This document shows, piece by piece, positions 31,176-41,215 of a stretch of 51,001 nt of DNA (positions are counted from its first letter, which is position 1; each line of letters begins with the position of its first letter). A program made the translations under genes and the position numbers. Below the pieces are notes generated by a model that ran no database searches, was not told the DNA's origin, and was given only the letters and a program-made list of their open reading frames with translations. Origin of the DNA: Gemmataceae bacterium (GTDB taxonomy: Bacteria > Planctomycetota > Planctomycetia > Gemmatales > Gemmataceae); NCBI GenBank assembly GCA_009692065.1, contig SHZY01000024.1, positions 1 to 51,001 of the forward strand. Direction: 5' to 3'.

Positions 31176-32765
31176 TCACAACCATTTCAGCATCTCGCGT
31201 GCCGCGTTGTAGCCGGCGATGCCCATGACGCCGCCGCCCGGATGGGCCGCGCTGCCGCACAGGTAGAGGTTCTTGATCGGCGTGCGGTAGTTGGCATAGC
31301 CGACGACGGGGCGGAAGAGGAACAGTTGGTTGAGGTTCATCGCACCCTGGAAGATGTTGCCGCCGGTCAGGCCGAACGTCTTCTCCAGGTCGAGCGGCGA
31401 CACCATCTGACGGTCGATGACCGATGCCTTGAAGCCCGGCGCATATTGCTCGACGATATCGAAGCAGCGGTCGGCGAAGGCGCCCTTGGTGGCATCGTCC
31501 CAGGTGCCGGTCTTGAGCTTGTAGGGGGCGTACTGCACGAACATCGACGCGAGGTGCTTGCCGGGCGGGGCGACCGTATTGTCGAGCGCCGACGGCATTG
31601 TCATTTCAACGATCGGATCGCGCGACGGGATGCCGTACTTGGCGTCGTCGTAGCCGCGCTCGATGAAGTCCTGATCGGGGCAGAAGTGCATGGTGCCGTG
31701 GTGCTGCGGGCCGACGCCGGCGCCGGGCAGGGCGGTGAAGTTGGGCGGCTCGGAGAGCGCGATGTTGATCTTCATCGACGCGCTTTCGTAGCCGATGCGT
31801 TTGACGGCAGTGACGAATTCGGGCGGCAGATCCTTCGGGTCGAGGAATTTTTCGAAGGTCCAGTGCGGATCGACGCCGCTGGCGATCTTGGTGGCGTCAA
31901 ACTCCTCGCCGCTGGCCAGGACGACGCCGGTCGCGGAACCGCCTTGCACCTTGATCTTGGCGACCTCGGCGTTGCAGCGAATTTCGACGCCCATGTCCTT
32001 GGCGATGGCCGCCAGCGCGTTTGAGATCCCACCCATGCCGCCGCGCACGTAGGCCCAGACGCCTTTCTTGCCGTTGGTCTCGCCCATGACATGATGGAAG
32101 AGTACGTAAGCCGTGCCCGGCATCGAGGGGGAGGCGAAGGCGCCGATGATAGCGTCGGTCGCCAGGGTGCCCTTGAGTTCCTCGGACTCGAACCAGCGAT
32201 CGAGGATGGTGCGCGCCGGTCCGGTGAGGACTTCGATCGCCTCGCCGAGTTCGGTGCCGAGCTTGCGGAACGATTGCCCCGTTTGAAACAGCGACCACAT
32301 GCCGGTGATGCCGGGGTTGAGGATGTTGGGCGGCGTCATGTTCAGCGTCGGCTCGACGACCGAGGCGACGCGCTCCAGCATGCGCTCGTACTTGGGATAG
32401 TTCTCCGCATCCTTCTTCGAGAACTTGGCGATCTGCTCCAGGTTCATCTTGGAGTCCGGCCCCATGAACAGGTGCCGGCCATCGAGAAACGGCGTGAACG
32501 ACGACGGGTTGCGCTCCAGCAGCGCGAAGCCGTAGTCGGCCATCTTCAGTTCCTTGATGATGTGCGGACTGAACAGGCTGTTGACGTAGGCGCATGTGGA
32601 CACCTTGTAGCCGGGAAAGGTGTTCTCCTCGGTGACGCAGGCGCCGCCGACAAGATAGCGGCGTTCGAGGACGAGGACCTTCCACTTGGCCCGCGCCAGG
32701 TAGCACGCGGTGACGAGACCGTTGTGTCCGCCGCCGATGATGATGGCGTCGTATTTGGTTGGCAT
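31176..32765 (-). CDS. phytoene-desaturase-like FAD oxidoreductase (PYROXD2-like)
   Basis: A 529-residue protein. The N-terminal dinucleotide-binding motif is YDAIIIGGGHNGLVTACYLARAKWKVLVLERR, then VGGACVTEENTFPGYKVS. The C-terminal FAD segment is NLYLCGSAAHPGGGVMGIAGYNAA. The overall pattern matches the PYROXD2 branch of amine-oxidase/carotenoid-desaturase-like flavoproteins. It would oxidise an organic substrate with FAD; the substrate is unknown, and no carotenoid genes are nearby. The ATG at 32765 follows AAGGA by six bases; an in-frame codon at 32840 lies in the repeat. It is followed closely by the small CxxC gene. Confidence 0.85.
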   Translation of the reverse strand: MPTKYDAIIIGGGHNGLVTACYLARAKWKVLVLERRYLVGGACVTEENTFPGYKVSTCAYVNSLFSPHIIKELKMADYGFALLERNPSSFTPFLDGRHLFMGPDSKMNLEQIAKFSKKDAENYPKYERMLERVASVVEPTLNMTPPNILNPGITGMWSLFQTGQSFRKLGTELGEAIEVLTGPARTILDRWFESEELKGTLATDAIIGAFASPSMPGTAYVLFHHVMGETNGKKGVWAYVRGGMGGISNALAAIAKDMGVEIRCNAEVAKIKVQGGSATGVVLASGEEFDATKIASGVDPHWTFEKFLDPKDLPPEFVTAVKRIGYESASMKINIALSEPPNFTALPGAGVGPQHHGTMHFCPDQDFIERGYDDAKYGIPSRDPIVEMTMPSALDNTVAPPGKHLASMFVQYAPYKLKTGTWDDATKGAFADRCFDIVEQYAPGFKASVIDRQMVSPLDLEKTFGLTGGNIFQGAMNLNQLFLFRPVVGYANYRTPIKNLYLCGSAAHPGGGVMGIAGYNAAREMLKWL

Positions 32766-32829
32766 GAGTATCCTTGCTCGTTTATGGTCTTTCAAAGAAA
32801 TAGCTGGTCCACTTCGGGTGACGGCCAAG

Positions 32830-32939
32830 ATGCGAATCACGAAAACACGAAAGAACGAAAACGCGAAAAAAAGTCAGAGGGATCAGGAACACTCCGTTCT
32901 TTCGCGTTTTCGCCCTTTCGTGTTTTCGTGATTCGCATT
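32830..32939. repeat. inverted repeat of the 'cacgaaaacacgaaa' type, copy 2
   Basis: The left arm starts at 32830 with TGCGAATCACGAAAACACG and continues with CGAAA units. The right arm (32896-32939) is its near-complement and ends CGTGATTCGCA. It is related to copy 1 at 30871 (the shared unit is GCGAATCACGAAAACACGAA) but differs in the inner units. It fills the gap between the GNAT and oxidoreductase genes. Confidence 0.85.
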
Positions 32940-32946
32940 GGCGCAG

Positions 32947-33891
32947 CTAAACGCTCCGCACAAACACCTGTCCCGTATCCACATGCTCGAAGTCGAGGCT
33001 GCGCAGGAAATCCAGCCCGGGGCCGTTGGTATCTTCCAGTTGGATCTCGGCCAGCGTGAAGAATTGCTCCTGGATGTATTTCATGATGAGCGAAAGAAAA
33101 TAGCGGCCCACGCCGGCTTTGCGGTAGGGGGCGTTGACCTCGAAATCAAAGATGCCGACGGTGGGCCGTTGCCAGTAGAAGGAGAACGCATCCATTTCCC
33201 AGACCAGCGTGCGGGCGACCCAGCCGCCGGATTGCTTGTCCTTCAAAACGAACTGCAGTGGATCGACCCAGCCGTGCACCAATTCTTGCCAGGCGTCCAG
33301 AAGATGGCGCGGCGGCCCAAAAACCATGTCGAAGCGCCCGCGAATCGGCACGAAACGCGGGTCAAACATCTTCATCGGTTGATCGAGCTTGCGCTGGAGC
33401 ACTTGAACCTTCTGCTCGACGCAGTAGCCGTGCTTGACGAAGAACGGCTCAGCGGACGCGTCGCTTTGCAGAAAGCCCGGTGATTCGCAGCCGCCATAGA
33501 GCCCCATGTAGAAGGGATTATTCGGCCAATGTCCGCCGGCCTGGAGCTTCTGGGCGCCGCGTTCACGCAGGTATTGCTCGCTGCGTTTGAGCAATTCGCT
33601 GCCGATCCCCTGCCGGCGCAGCGCCGGCCGCACGCCGACGAGGCAGATGACGCCGATCGGTTGCGTGTTGAACGGATGGCGCGACATGCCGGCATGGGCC
33701 CAGCCGACCAGCTTCCCATCGGCGACGGCGACGGTCAGCCCCTTGGGATCAAAAATCGGCTTGGCGAGGACATAGCGTTCGAGAGTCGTGTTATTGACCA
33801 GTCGGGGAGTGCCGCGCTGCGTGAACGTCTCATTCCAGACCGCAACCAGACGAGGCGTGTCGGTGTTGCGAAAGGTGCGGAACTCAACCAC
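32947..33891 (-). CDS. protein with two GNAT acetyltransferase domains
   Basis: A 314-residue protein. The first GNAT domain (about residues 1-120) has the acetyl-CoA loop VRPALRRQGIGSELLKRSEQYL. The second (about 215-310) has VNAPYRKAGVGRYFLSLIMKYIQ. Tandem GNAT proteins can use one domain for catalysis and the other for binding; the substrate is unknown. The start is a GTG at 33891 with AGGGGAAG upstream. The longer in-frame leader to 33978 contains basic, low-information sequence and lacks a ribosome binding site. It follows the giant membrane gene on the same strand, separated by a perfect hairpin. Confidence 0.8.
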   Translation of the reverse strand: MVEFRTFRNTDTPRLVAVWNETFTQRGTPRLVNNTTLERYVLAKPIFDPKGLTVAVADGKLVGWAHAGMSRHPFNTQPIGVICLVGVRPALRRQGIGSELLKRSEQYLRERGAQKLQAGGHWPNNPFYMGLYGGCESPGFLQSDASAEPFFVKHGYCVEQKVQVLQRKLDQPMKMFDPRFVPIRGRFDMVFGPPRHLLDAWQELVHGWVDPLQFVLKDKQSGGWVARTLVWEMDAFSFYWQRPTVGIFDFEVNAPYRKAGVGRYFLSLIMKYIQEQFFTLAEIQLEDTNGPGLDFLRSLDFEHVDTGQVFVRSV

Positions 33892-33985
33892 AATGCTTCC
33901 CCTGGCGGCTCGGCGTGCGCGGCGTGATTTTCGGCTGGGATCATTGTAGTTGACTGGGACGATGACGTGTAGATTCACGCTGTCC

Positions 33986-34032
33986 TCGTTTAGCGTCCGC
34001 GCAAAAGCATCTTTTGCGCGGACGCTAAACGA
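33986..34032. terminator. 22-bp perfect hairpin after the giant membrane gene
   Basis: TCGTTTAGCGTCCGCGC... pairs perfectly over 22 bp with ...GCGGACGCTAAACGA, around the 3-base loop CAT. It begins eight bases after the last stop (34040-34042) of the membrane-protein frame. There is no T tract, so it may be a structural rather than classical rho-independent terminator. Confidence 0.7.
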
Positions 34033-34039
34033 AGACCGC

Positions 34040-37000
34040 CTAACGCCACCGCTTCATGCCGTCGATTACTCCGAGCACGCCATTGCGATGCTTCTCGAAC
34101 AAGGCGAACATGGCCAGGATGAGCACGCCCAGGAGTATGCCGCTCGCCCACCAGACCCAGGTGTGCGAATGGTTGACGGCCGCATTTCAGATCTGCGTGA
34201 AGACCACGATCAGCAGTGCCAGGAAGCCCGACAAGAGGAACGCCCGCACTTGAAGGAGAATGCCGAGGAGCATGCCGGCAACTGCCAGCAGCGCCAGCGC
34301 GATCGGGTAGATCGGATTGCTGTTCACGAGTTCGCGGAACATCTCGAACGTGGAGGACAGATAGATGCAGGTCAGTCCCACGTAGCGCACCGACAGGCTT
34401 GGCCAAAAGCCGAGATGGTCGCGATTGATGAACTCGGCGACCAGGATGATCAGCCCGAGCGGGATGAGCCAAAGCTGGGGCCGTTCGAGGAACGTGGTCG
34501 CATCCTGATGGCCCAGCAGCACCCAGACGCCGAAGTTGACGGCCAGCGCCGCGAGGATGCCATAGTTGGCGGACTTGCGCAACCGAGCAAGCGAGCCAAG
34601 GAAGACGCCCAGGAGCACCCAGCAAAGCGATTCCATCGGCAGATGATCCATCCCGAAGAGAGTGGTGCTCGACAACCCTCGGAGGTACTTCAAGAACGGA
34701 TCGAGGCCCGGAATCACCCTCACGATCGGCTCGCAAAAGGCAGCCAGGAACCCGAATCGGAACGCGAGCACCGGCAGGAACGCCAGCCCGATCACGCTGT
34801 GCCGGATCGGCACGGCCAGGATCGGCAGCTCTTTCTTGGCCAGCAGTTCACTCAACGCCAGACAACCCAGAGCGATGGCCATCACGACGAGATACCAATA
34901 CTGGCCGATGATCGGATGGAAGATGTCCGGCACATTGAGGCGAACGTGAGCCAGCAAGCCGACGAAGAGCAGTTCGGTGAGGTAGACGTAAACGGTCCGC
35001 CGATCGCCTTCGATGCCGTAGGGGTCGGCTTTCCTGGTCAACGCGGAATAAAGGGCAAGGCCGACCATCGCAAGCACCGCCAATCCCACGGCCAGCACGA
35101 GAAGGCCTACCAGTGGCGTGGTGCGCACCGCGGGATCCGGATTGTAAGCCACCAGCTCCTGGCCCAGCAGCACCAGCAGCAGCCCGACGCTGAAAACGCC
35201 GAGAATACTGCCGAGCCATCGGCACGGCGCCGACCAAAGCGTTCCGCCCGTGAGGCGCGCCAAGCCAAAACGATAGGCCAGCATCGTGATTACCACGACG
35301 GCAAAGCCAGCACCGCTGCGCTGCAGCCAGAACGCCGGCACTCTTACGTCGGTAAACGACCACCAGGTTTCCAGCAAGATCATGGGGGCGAGCATCAGCA
35401 CGAGCCAGTGCGGCAATGATTCCTGGCGCGATTCGACAGGATAGACATTGGGCCAAACCCGAACCAGCAGAAACGCCGCCAGTGTGGCGATCGTACAGGA
35501 CATGGGGCCGGCGACCTGTCCCTGCAAGGTCACTTGCGTCAGCGTGATCCACAGGAAAATCCCGCCGACGAGTGCGATCGTGCCGAACTGAACGTGCCAA
35601 AACCAGCGCCCGGCGCCGGTCGGGTTCTCCGCCAGGTGCAGAAATTTGCGCAACTCCGGCACGCCGTGCACCAGGCGAGCAAGCGCAACGATCAGCAGCA
35701 CGTAGCTGGCCAGAAGCAGTGCCGCGAGCCGCAGCCAGTCTGCGTTCGGCAGCGCCATGCCGTACAGGGCAAGGCCTACCGCCAGCAGGCCGCACGTGTA
35801 GAGGTGGTAGCGTGCGAAGCGGCGAAACTCCGACCGCCAGTAGTCGAGCATCACGCCAAGAGCGAGCACGCCCAGCGTTTGCCAGGCGAGTGTAGTGCCG
35901 ATCTGCACCTCGTCACCCAGCAGGTGCAGCCCGTTTGCCAGCAGGGCGCCGATTGCCAAGAGATGAATCCCGGCGATCAGCGCAAATTGCGAGAACGGCA
36001 GGGCGATTCCTTGCGACAGATCAACGCCCTTGCCGACCAGCTTACACTCGACCAGCGACCAAACCATGGCCGCGGCCGCGAAACTGAGGATCTGCGTCAA
36101 TGCGAAGTAGCTTAGCCAAAGATCCTGGGCCAGCACCGGCAGCACCGGCACATTGAAGCGATGCGACGACCACGCGGAGAACAAGAGCAATCCGATCACG
36201 TTGAACAGCAACCCGGAGCCGTAGACATAGATCGGCATGCGCGTCCAGATCGCCAGCGCACCGAGCAGGATGCTGACGGCGCAGGTATTGCCGACGGACC
36301 ACCAGGGCTCCGCCGACGCCGCCCGCAGCGCCAGCGCCACGACGAACGCGCCGCAAAACGTCACCCACATGCGCGACGCCGATTCGGGAAAGCACCTACG
36401 CAGCGCATCGGCCCAGCGCGTTCGGTGTTCCGCGGGCCAAAACTGTGGGCCGATCGCAATCTGCGTGTTGCCGACCCACGACAATACCAGCACGATCAAA
36501 CCCAACAGCGTCCAGGCAAGCGTCAAGACGTGATGCGCCGTCCACAAACCGCCCAACCAATCCTCCGCTGTCCCGGCCAGCACAACGCCGAGCATCAGCC
36601 CGCCGATCGCCAGCGCATGCACCAGCCCACGCGGCCGTACCAGCCCGCGGCAATTGCATTCGTCGCCAGCGCCAGCCAGCCTGCCCAGCTTGCGTGCAGA
36701 GAAAGCCATGCGCCGGGACGGTCCGGCACGAACACCAGCGCCGCGAGAGCGAAGAACAGGAGCACGCCGGTCGCCGCCATTCCGGCCGCGATCTGTAGCG
36801 GCAGTTGCCAAAGGTGCGCTACCTCGGCGCCTTCCATCGTCAGAAAGCGGTGTAGTCCGAGCCGCACGAGGGCAAGCGTTCCGAGCGCTGCGAGATTGGC
36901 CTGGATCGCCAGCAACCAGAGATTGGGATTGTCCCTGTCGAAGTGTAACACGAGGATCGTACTCGTCAGCATCACGAGCGGTGCGGCGAGCGACAGCCAC

Positions 37001-40000
37001 AACTCCGCCTTGCGCTGATAGGCGAGCAACCCGCACGCCAGCGCCGCCAGGGCGATGGCCTCCGCCGACCACACCGGATGCTGATTGGTCACGAACGTCG
37101 CACAGCCGAGCAGAACCGCGACCCCAACGGCGACGACGGCGTAAATCACGCTCTCCCACAGATGCTCTCCGTGGCTCAGCCACGGCCGGCCTCGGCTTCC
37201 CATCGAGAAACAGATGGCTCCAGACCCAGACGCAGGCAAACACCCCGGCGCCGAACATCAACGCCACGAAGCTTTGATCCCGCCAGAAAATCTCGACGCT
37301 GCAAGCGATCACGCCCACGCCGGTCAAGCTCAAAACGCCCAGCAAATGCAACGGCAGCGAGCCGCGACGTTTCCAGGCGAGGAAGCACGAACCGAACGCC
37401 AGCGTGCCGAAGGCGAGCCAGCCCCAGACCGAACCGGTCATCTGCGTCCAGATACGGCCGGGATCGCCGGCGCGGAAGACGATCCAGCTCAGCGCCTCGA
37501 CCAGCACACTCGTATAGAGAACCTCGCCGAGTGTGCCATGCAGCAACAGCAGCGCCGAATCGAGCAGAGGCTTTTTCTCGTCGGTCTCCAGTAAACTGGC
37601 GATCCAGGTCCATACGATCGTCCACGTACCCATGGTTCCGGCGGCCAACAGCAGGGCGCCGACCACGACCCACGGTTCACGCGCATCGATTTCTATTCTC
37701 TGCAAGGCGAGGAAATATCCCCCGACGCTGCCAGCGGCCATCAACAGGCCGGCGCCGAAAAGATAGTGCGTGAGCCGTTCGCGGAACCCATGCCCCGCGA
37801 GCGTCGCGATGAGCAGCGCCAGCGGAATCAAGAGCGACGCCGGCCGGTGCATCGCCTCGAAGATGCCAGCCTCGGGCCCGGGGATGAGCTGCCCTGCCAG
37901 GCGCGTCGCGGCAACGATCACCGTGATCGCAAGCACCGGCACGATAACCCCGCCCGCCATGAGAGCGTGAATTGCCAGTGCGGGAACGCGTACCGAAAGC
38001 TCCGCCCCCAATCGATGCCGCTTCCACAACCCGAGAGAGACGACGCCGCAGCAAAGCACCAATCCCCAGCGCAACGCCGACGCGCTCGCCTTTTGCCCGT
38101 CAAACCAGGTCCCCGCGGCCAAGAGCGGGAGCGTCAGCGCCAGCAGCGTGCAGCCGATCAACGGCGCCGTCAGATCGCGATTGCGCAGACGCACGACCGC
38201 AATTCCCGCCAGCGGCACGAGCACGAGCCACGCCCAGATCGAGAAAGCGTGCTGATGCCACTCGGCCGGGAAGACGCGCCAGGCGTCCGGCGCAAAACTC
38301 AACTCCCGCGCAACGCTCCACAACACGACCGTTCCAGCAAGCACCAATTGGCCAAGCACCAACCCGCCTGTGATCCACTGATCGATGGGCACAAATGCCG
38401 GCGTAAGTAGATTTCTCCGGCCCTGCAGCGACCTGCGGTCCAGTTCCCAGCCCAGGCTTAATAGGCCCAGGCCCAGCGCGTAAATCTGCAAACTGAACGG
38501 CTCCCGCCAATCCCAGCCGTGAGGCGTCAGCCACGCGCCGGCGCCGAAGAACCACACGAACCCGAGCGCCGCCTGAAAACCTCCGAACAGCGCCGGCCAG
38601 CCTTCGAGCATCGCAATCGTCAGCCACAGCGCCGCCAGCCGGTCGCGATTGCCGACATCGTCCACGATAGCGTGCCGTGAACCTGCTCGAAGCCAATGAC
38701 CCCGGCAACGAAGAACGTCGCGAACAGGCTCGCAAAACCCAGCGGGATGCAGAAGCAATCCTGCAACCACGGCCGCGGCGACCAGCGCGACGCCACGTTC
38801 GCCACCAGGCAGATCGTCGCATGCGTCAGCAGGCTCCACAGCACTTGCTCGGCGAACGAAAACTCGAAGGCGTATCGACACGCAAAGAAGAGCGCCGCCG
38901 CCAGCACCAGCGAACATCCATACGTGATCTCGCCAAAGCGCCAGCGCAGGTTGGCCGCGTACCAAGTAAACGCCGCCACTCCAAACACACTTGCCGTGGT
39001 ACCGGCATGATCCCATGCGAACGGGAAGGTCAACAGCAGCGCCAGCGCCGTCGAAACGGCGCCGCCGACCGCGTACCAGCGGGCATCCACGGGCCGATGC
39101 CGAAAGATCATCCATTCCGCGATCAACGCCTGCAAGGCGAGCAACCCCGTCAACCGCAGCGCTGCCGTCGGCGTGCGGATCATCGCCTCGGCATCGAACG
39201 CCCCGCCGACGACAATCAGGACTGCCAGGTAAACCTGCGCCGGCACGTGCAGCACCGGCACGCGCAAGATCCACGCGGCAGCCAACAGAACGACGACGTT
39301 GATCGCACCCGAGACCCACCGATGCACCGGGTTCTCGATCGCCACGACGAATCCGCCAAACATGACGAACAGCCCGGTCAAGGCCAGCGCCGTGCCAACC
39401 GTTCGCCACAATCCGCCCGAATCATCGCCGCTATCGGTCGCGGCCGCGATCTTTTGGTACGTCAAAACCCCCGCCAGCAAGAGCGGCACCCCCACCAGCG
39501 TCAGCGCCGGCGACAGCACCGGCAGCACCTCCGCGATCGGCCCGATGAAGCCGAGCGGAAAGCCGAGCGGAAAGCCGAGCGTCACGCGGCACGCAAAAGT
39601 CACGCTCCCCAGCGCAATCAGCAAGCCGACGAGGCGCCCGACGCTCCAGGTCTCCACGCCGTGCAGTCCACGCAGGATCCACGCGAGCGCCCCGACCTGA
39701 GCCAGCGCCGGCACGAGGCTCAGCAAATACAGAAACGCGTGCCGCCCCTCCGCGCGCTCCAGCCAACCCGGCGCCAGCAATTGCGCGCCGGCACTGGTGA
39801 GCATCGCCAGTGTGACCAGGAGCGCGCTCGGCACCGGTACATCCAGCGGGGCCTGAATCAGGATGTGCGACGAGCGATACAGCAACCACCCCAAGGCCGC
39901 CAGCGCCGCCCCTCCCGCTGCGTAGTACAGAAGACCGGCCCCATCGGCGGGCGTCAACCCAGCCAGCACCAGAAAGTCCAGCGGCACCAGCAGCGTGCCG

Positions 40001-40855
40001 ATCAGCAGCAAGCCCCGGCTCGTCGATTCCAGTTTCCAGTGATGCAGCGTGTAGAAGCCCGCGCTGAAAAGAGCGCTGGTGACCGCCGACAAGATGAGGA
40101 ACGGGAAGAGCTCGATCTCTTCGAGCGTCCGCCAAAGACTGCTGACCAGGGCGATCGAGCAGCCGACGATCAAGGTGCCGCCGATCAACTCGCCCCAGAG
40201 GATGTTGCTTTCCTCCATGAACACGCCGACCCACTCCGCAAGAATGCGCCGCGGCACCAGCACGGGCGCTTCCACCGGCGGCGGTAATTCCCACTGGCGG
40301 CGGCGATTCCACTGGCGTGACGACGATCGGCGCCACGGTGATCGGCACAGGCGCGGCCACGATCGACGCCGGCACCGCTTCGGGTTCTCTCGCCTGCTTT
40401 GCTTCGATGTGCATCGCGTGATTCGGCGCCGCCTCCGGCAACTCAACATCGATGAGCTTGCGGCGATGTGGCAGCAGGATAAGTTGGCGGGCTTCGATAC
40501 TGGCGTAGATGTGTTCGCTTGCCTCGACGGACAAGAGCCCTTCATCGCGCAGCCGCTGCACGGTGCGCGCCGCCGCTTCGAGGTCCCTCAACTCGGAGGC
40601 TACCTTGCCGATCGGATCGAGTCCGCAATAGGGACAGACGTCCTCGGCGCGGCTAAACTCCTCGCCGCAGCCTACGCAGGTGCGCTGGGCCGTCCGGCGC
40701 GCATATCGGTCAACGTCCTCGCGCGGCCGGCCGCCGCCGAACATTGCCGCCGCTATCAGCCAGATGCCATGCCCTACCACCGCCACGAGGCAAAGCACGA
40801 TGGCCAAGACGACAAAGAAGCACACCAGGGCTAGCAGGCCTTCCACGACGCTCAT
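34040..40855 (-). pseudogene. giant polytopic membrane protein gene, broken by four frame changes and one in-frame TGA
   Basis: About 2270 codons. The start MSVVEGLLALVCFFVVLAI is a membrane helix, followed by a zinc ribbon (TCVGCGEEFSRAEDVCPYCGLD) and coiled-coil-like sequence. Tens of hydrophobic segments follow to the end (e.g. GELIGGTLIVGCSIALVSSLW, GLLLIGTLLVPLDFLVLAGL). One reading must change frame near 40290, 38640, 37200 and 36650: two pairs of opposite single-base shifts between two frames. The first frame then meets TGA at 34187-34189 (VVFTQI-stop), but 48 further codons (NAAVNHSHTWVWWASG, GVLILAMFALFEKHRNG) continue in the same frame to TAG at 34040-34042. Compensating shifts and a likely TGG-to-TGA change suggest decay or base-call errors rather than design. 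Function unknown; the start codon (ATG 40855 or GTG 40864) is uncertain. Confidence 0.75.
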
Positions 40856-40937
40856 CCCCTGCACCGAAGAATGGCTGGCATTCGACGCTGGTAAGTTAGT
40901 TGACGCAAACTAATAGCATTATAGGCAGCCTACGCAT

Positions 40938-40962
40938 GGGGGGTGGGGGGATTGGGGGGGGG
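40938..40962 (+). other. G-rich run with quadruplex potential
   Basis: G6-T-G6-ATT-G9: three long G tracts separated by one and three bases, long enough to supply four GGG runs. It lies 83 bases upstream of the giant membrane gene start (the C-rich complement is on that gene's coding strand). Other sequence in 40856-41005 shows no gene or clear promoter. Confidence 0.5.
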
Positions 40963-41005
40963 TAGTGAAAGATCGAGAAAACGAGGAATATGGCGAATTT
41001 CAGCC

Positions 41006-41062
41006 TATAGCCCGCCGTTTACGGCGGGTACGCTGCAATCCCGCCGTAAACGGCGGGCTATA
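41006..41062. repeat. TAGCCCGCCGTTTACGGCGGG repeat, full copy 1
   Basis: 23-bp perfect arms (41006-41028, 41040-41062) with the 11-base spacer TACGCTGCAAT. Each arm is itself a small palindrome (CCCGCCGTTTACGGCGGG), so the whole is a doublet of REP-like hairpins. It is the same family as 5222 and 47577. Confidence 0.9.
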
Positions 41063-41067
41063 CTGCA

Positions 41068-41189
41068 CGCGGTCAACTTTGACACAGCGAGCCACGGGGT
41101 TTATCCCCGTGGCAGTGTGTCCATTGCGTGGCGCTATGCCACGGGGATAAACCCCGTGGCTCGCTAGAATGTGTCAATCCTGACCGCGT
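41068..41189. repeat. nested inverted repeat (GCCACGGGG-TTTATCCCC type)
   Basis: 29-bp perfect arms at 41086-41114 and 41137-41165 lie within outer pairing CGCGGTCA (41069) against TGACCGCG (41182) and GACAC/GTGTC. Each arm folds on itself: CCACGGGG-TTTAT-CCCCGTGG. With the adjacent copy at 41006 it fills the region from 41006 to the start of the selenoprotein gene's 3' end (41216). Confidence 0.85.
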
Positions 41190-41215
41190 GGAGTATATAT
41201 GGGGTAATCAAATCC

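Noticed and set aside
33950..35419. 489-codon open frame rich in Gln, His and Arg
   Set aside because: Shadow of the giant membrane gene; it lacks any recognisable domain, and the opposite strand has clear membrane helices.
38677..40287. 536-codon open frame, extremely Arg/Gln-rich
   Set aside because: Antisense to the membrane gene; its composition is typical of shadow frames in GC-rich DNA.
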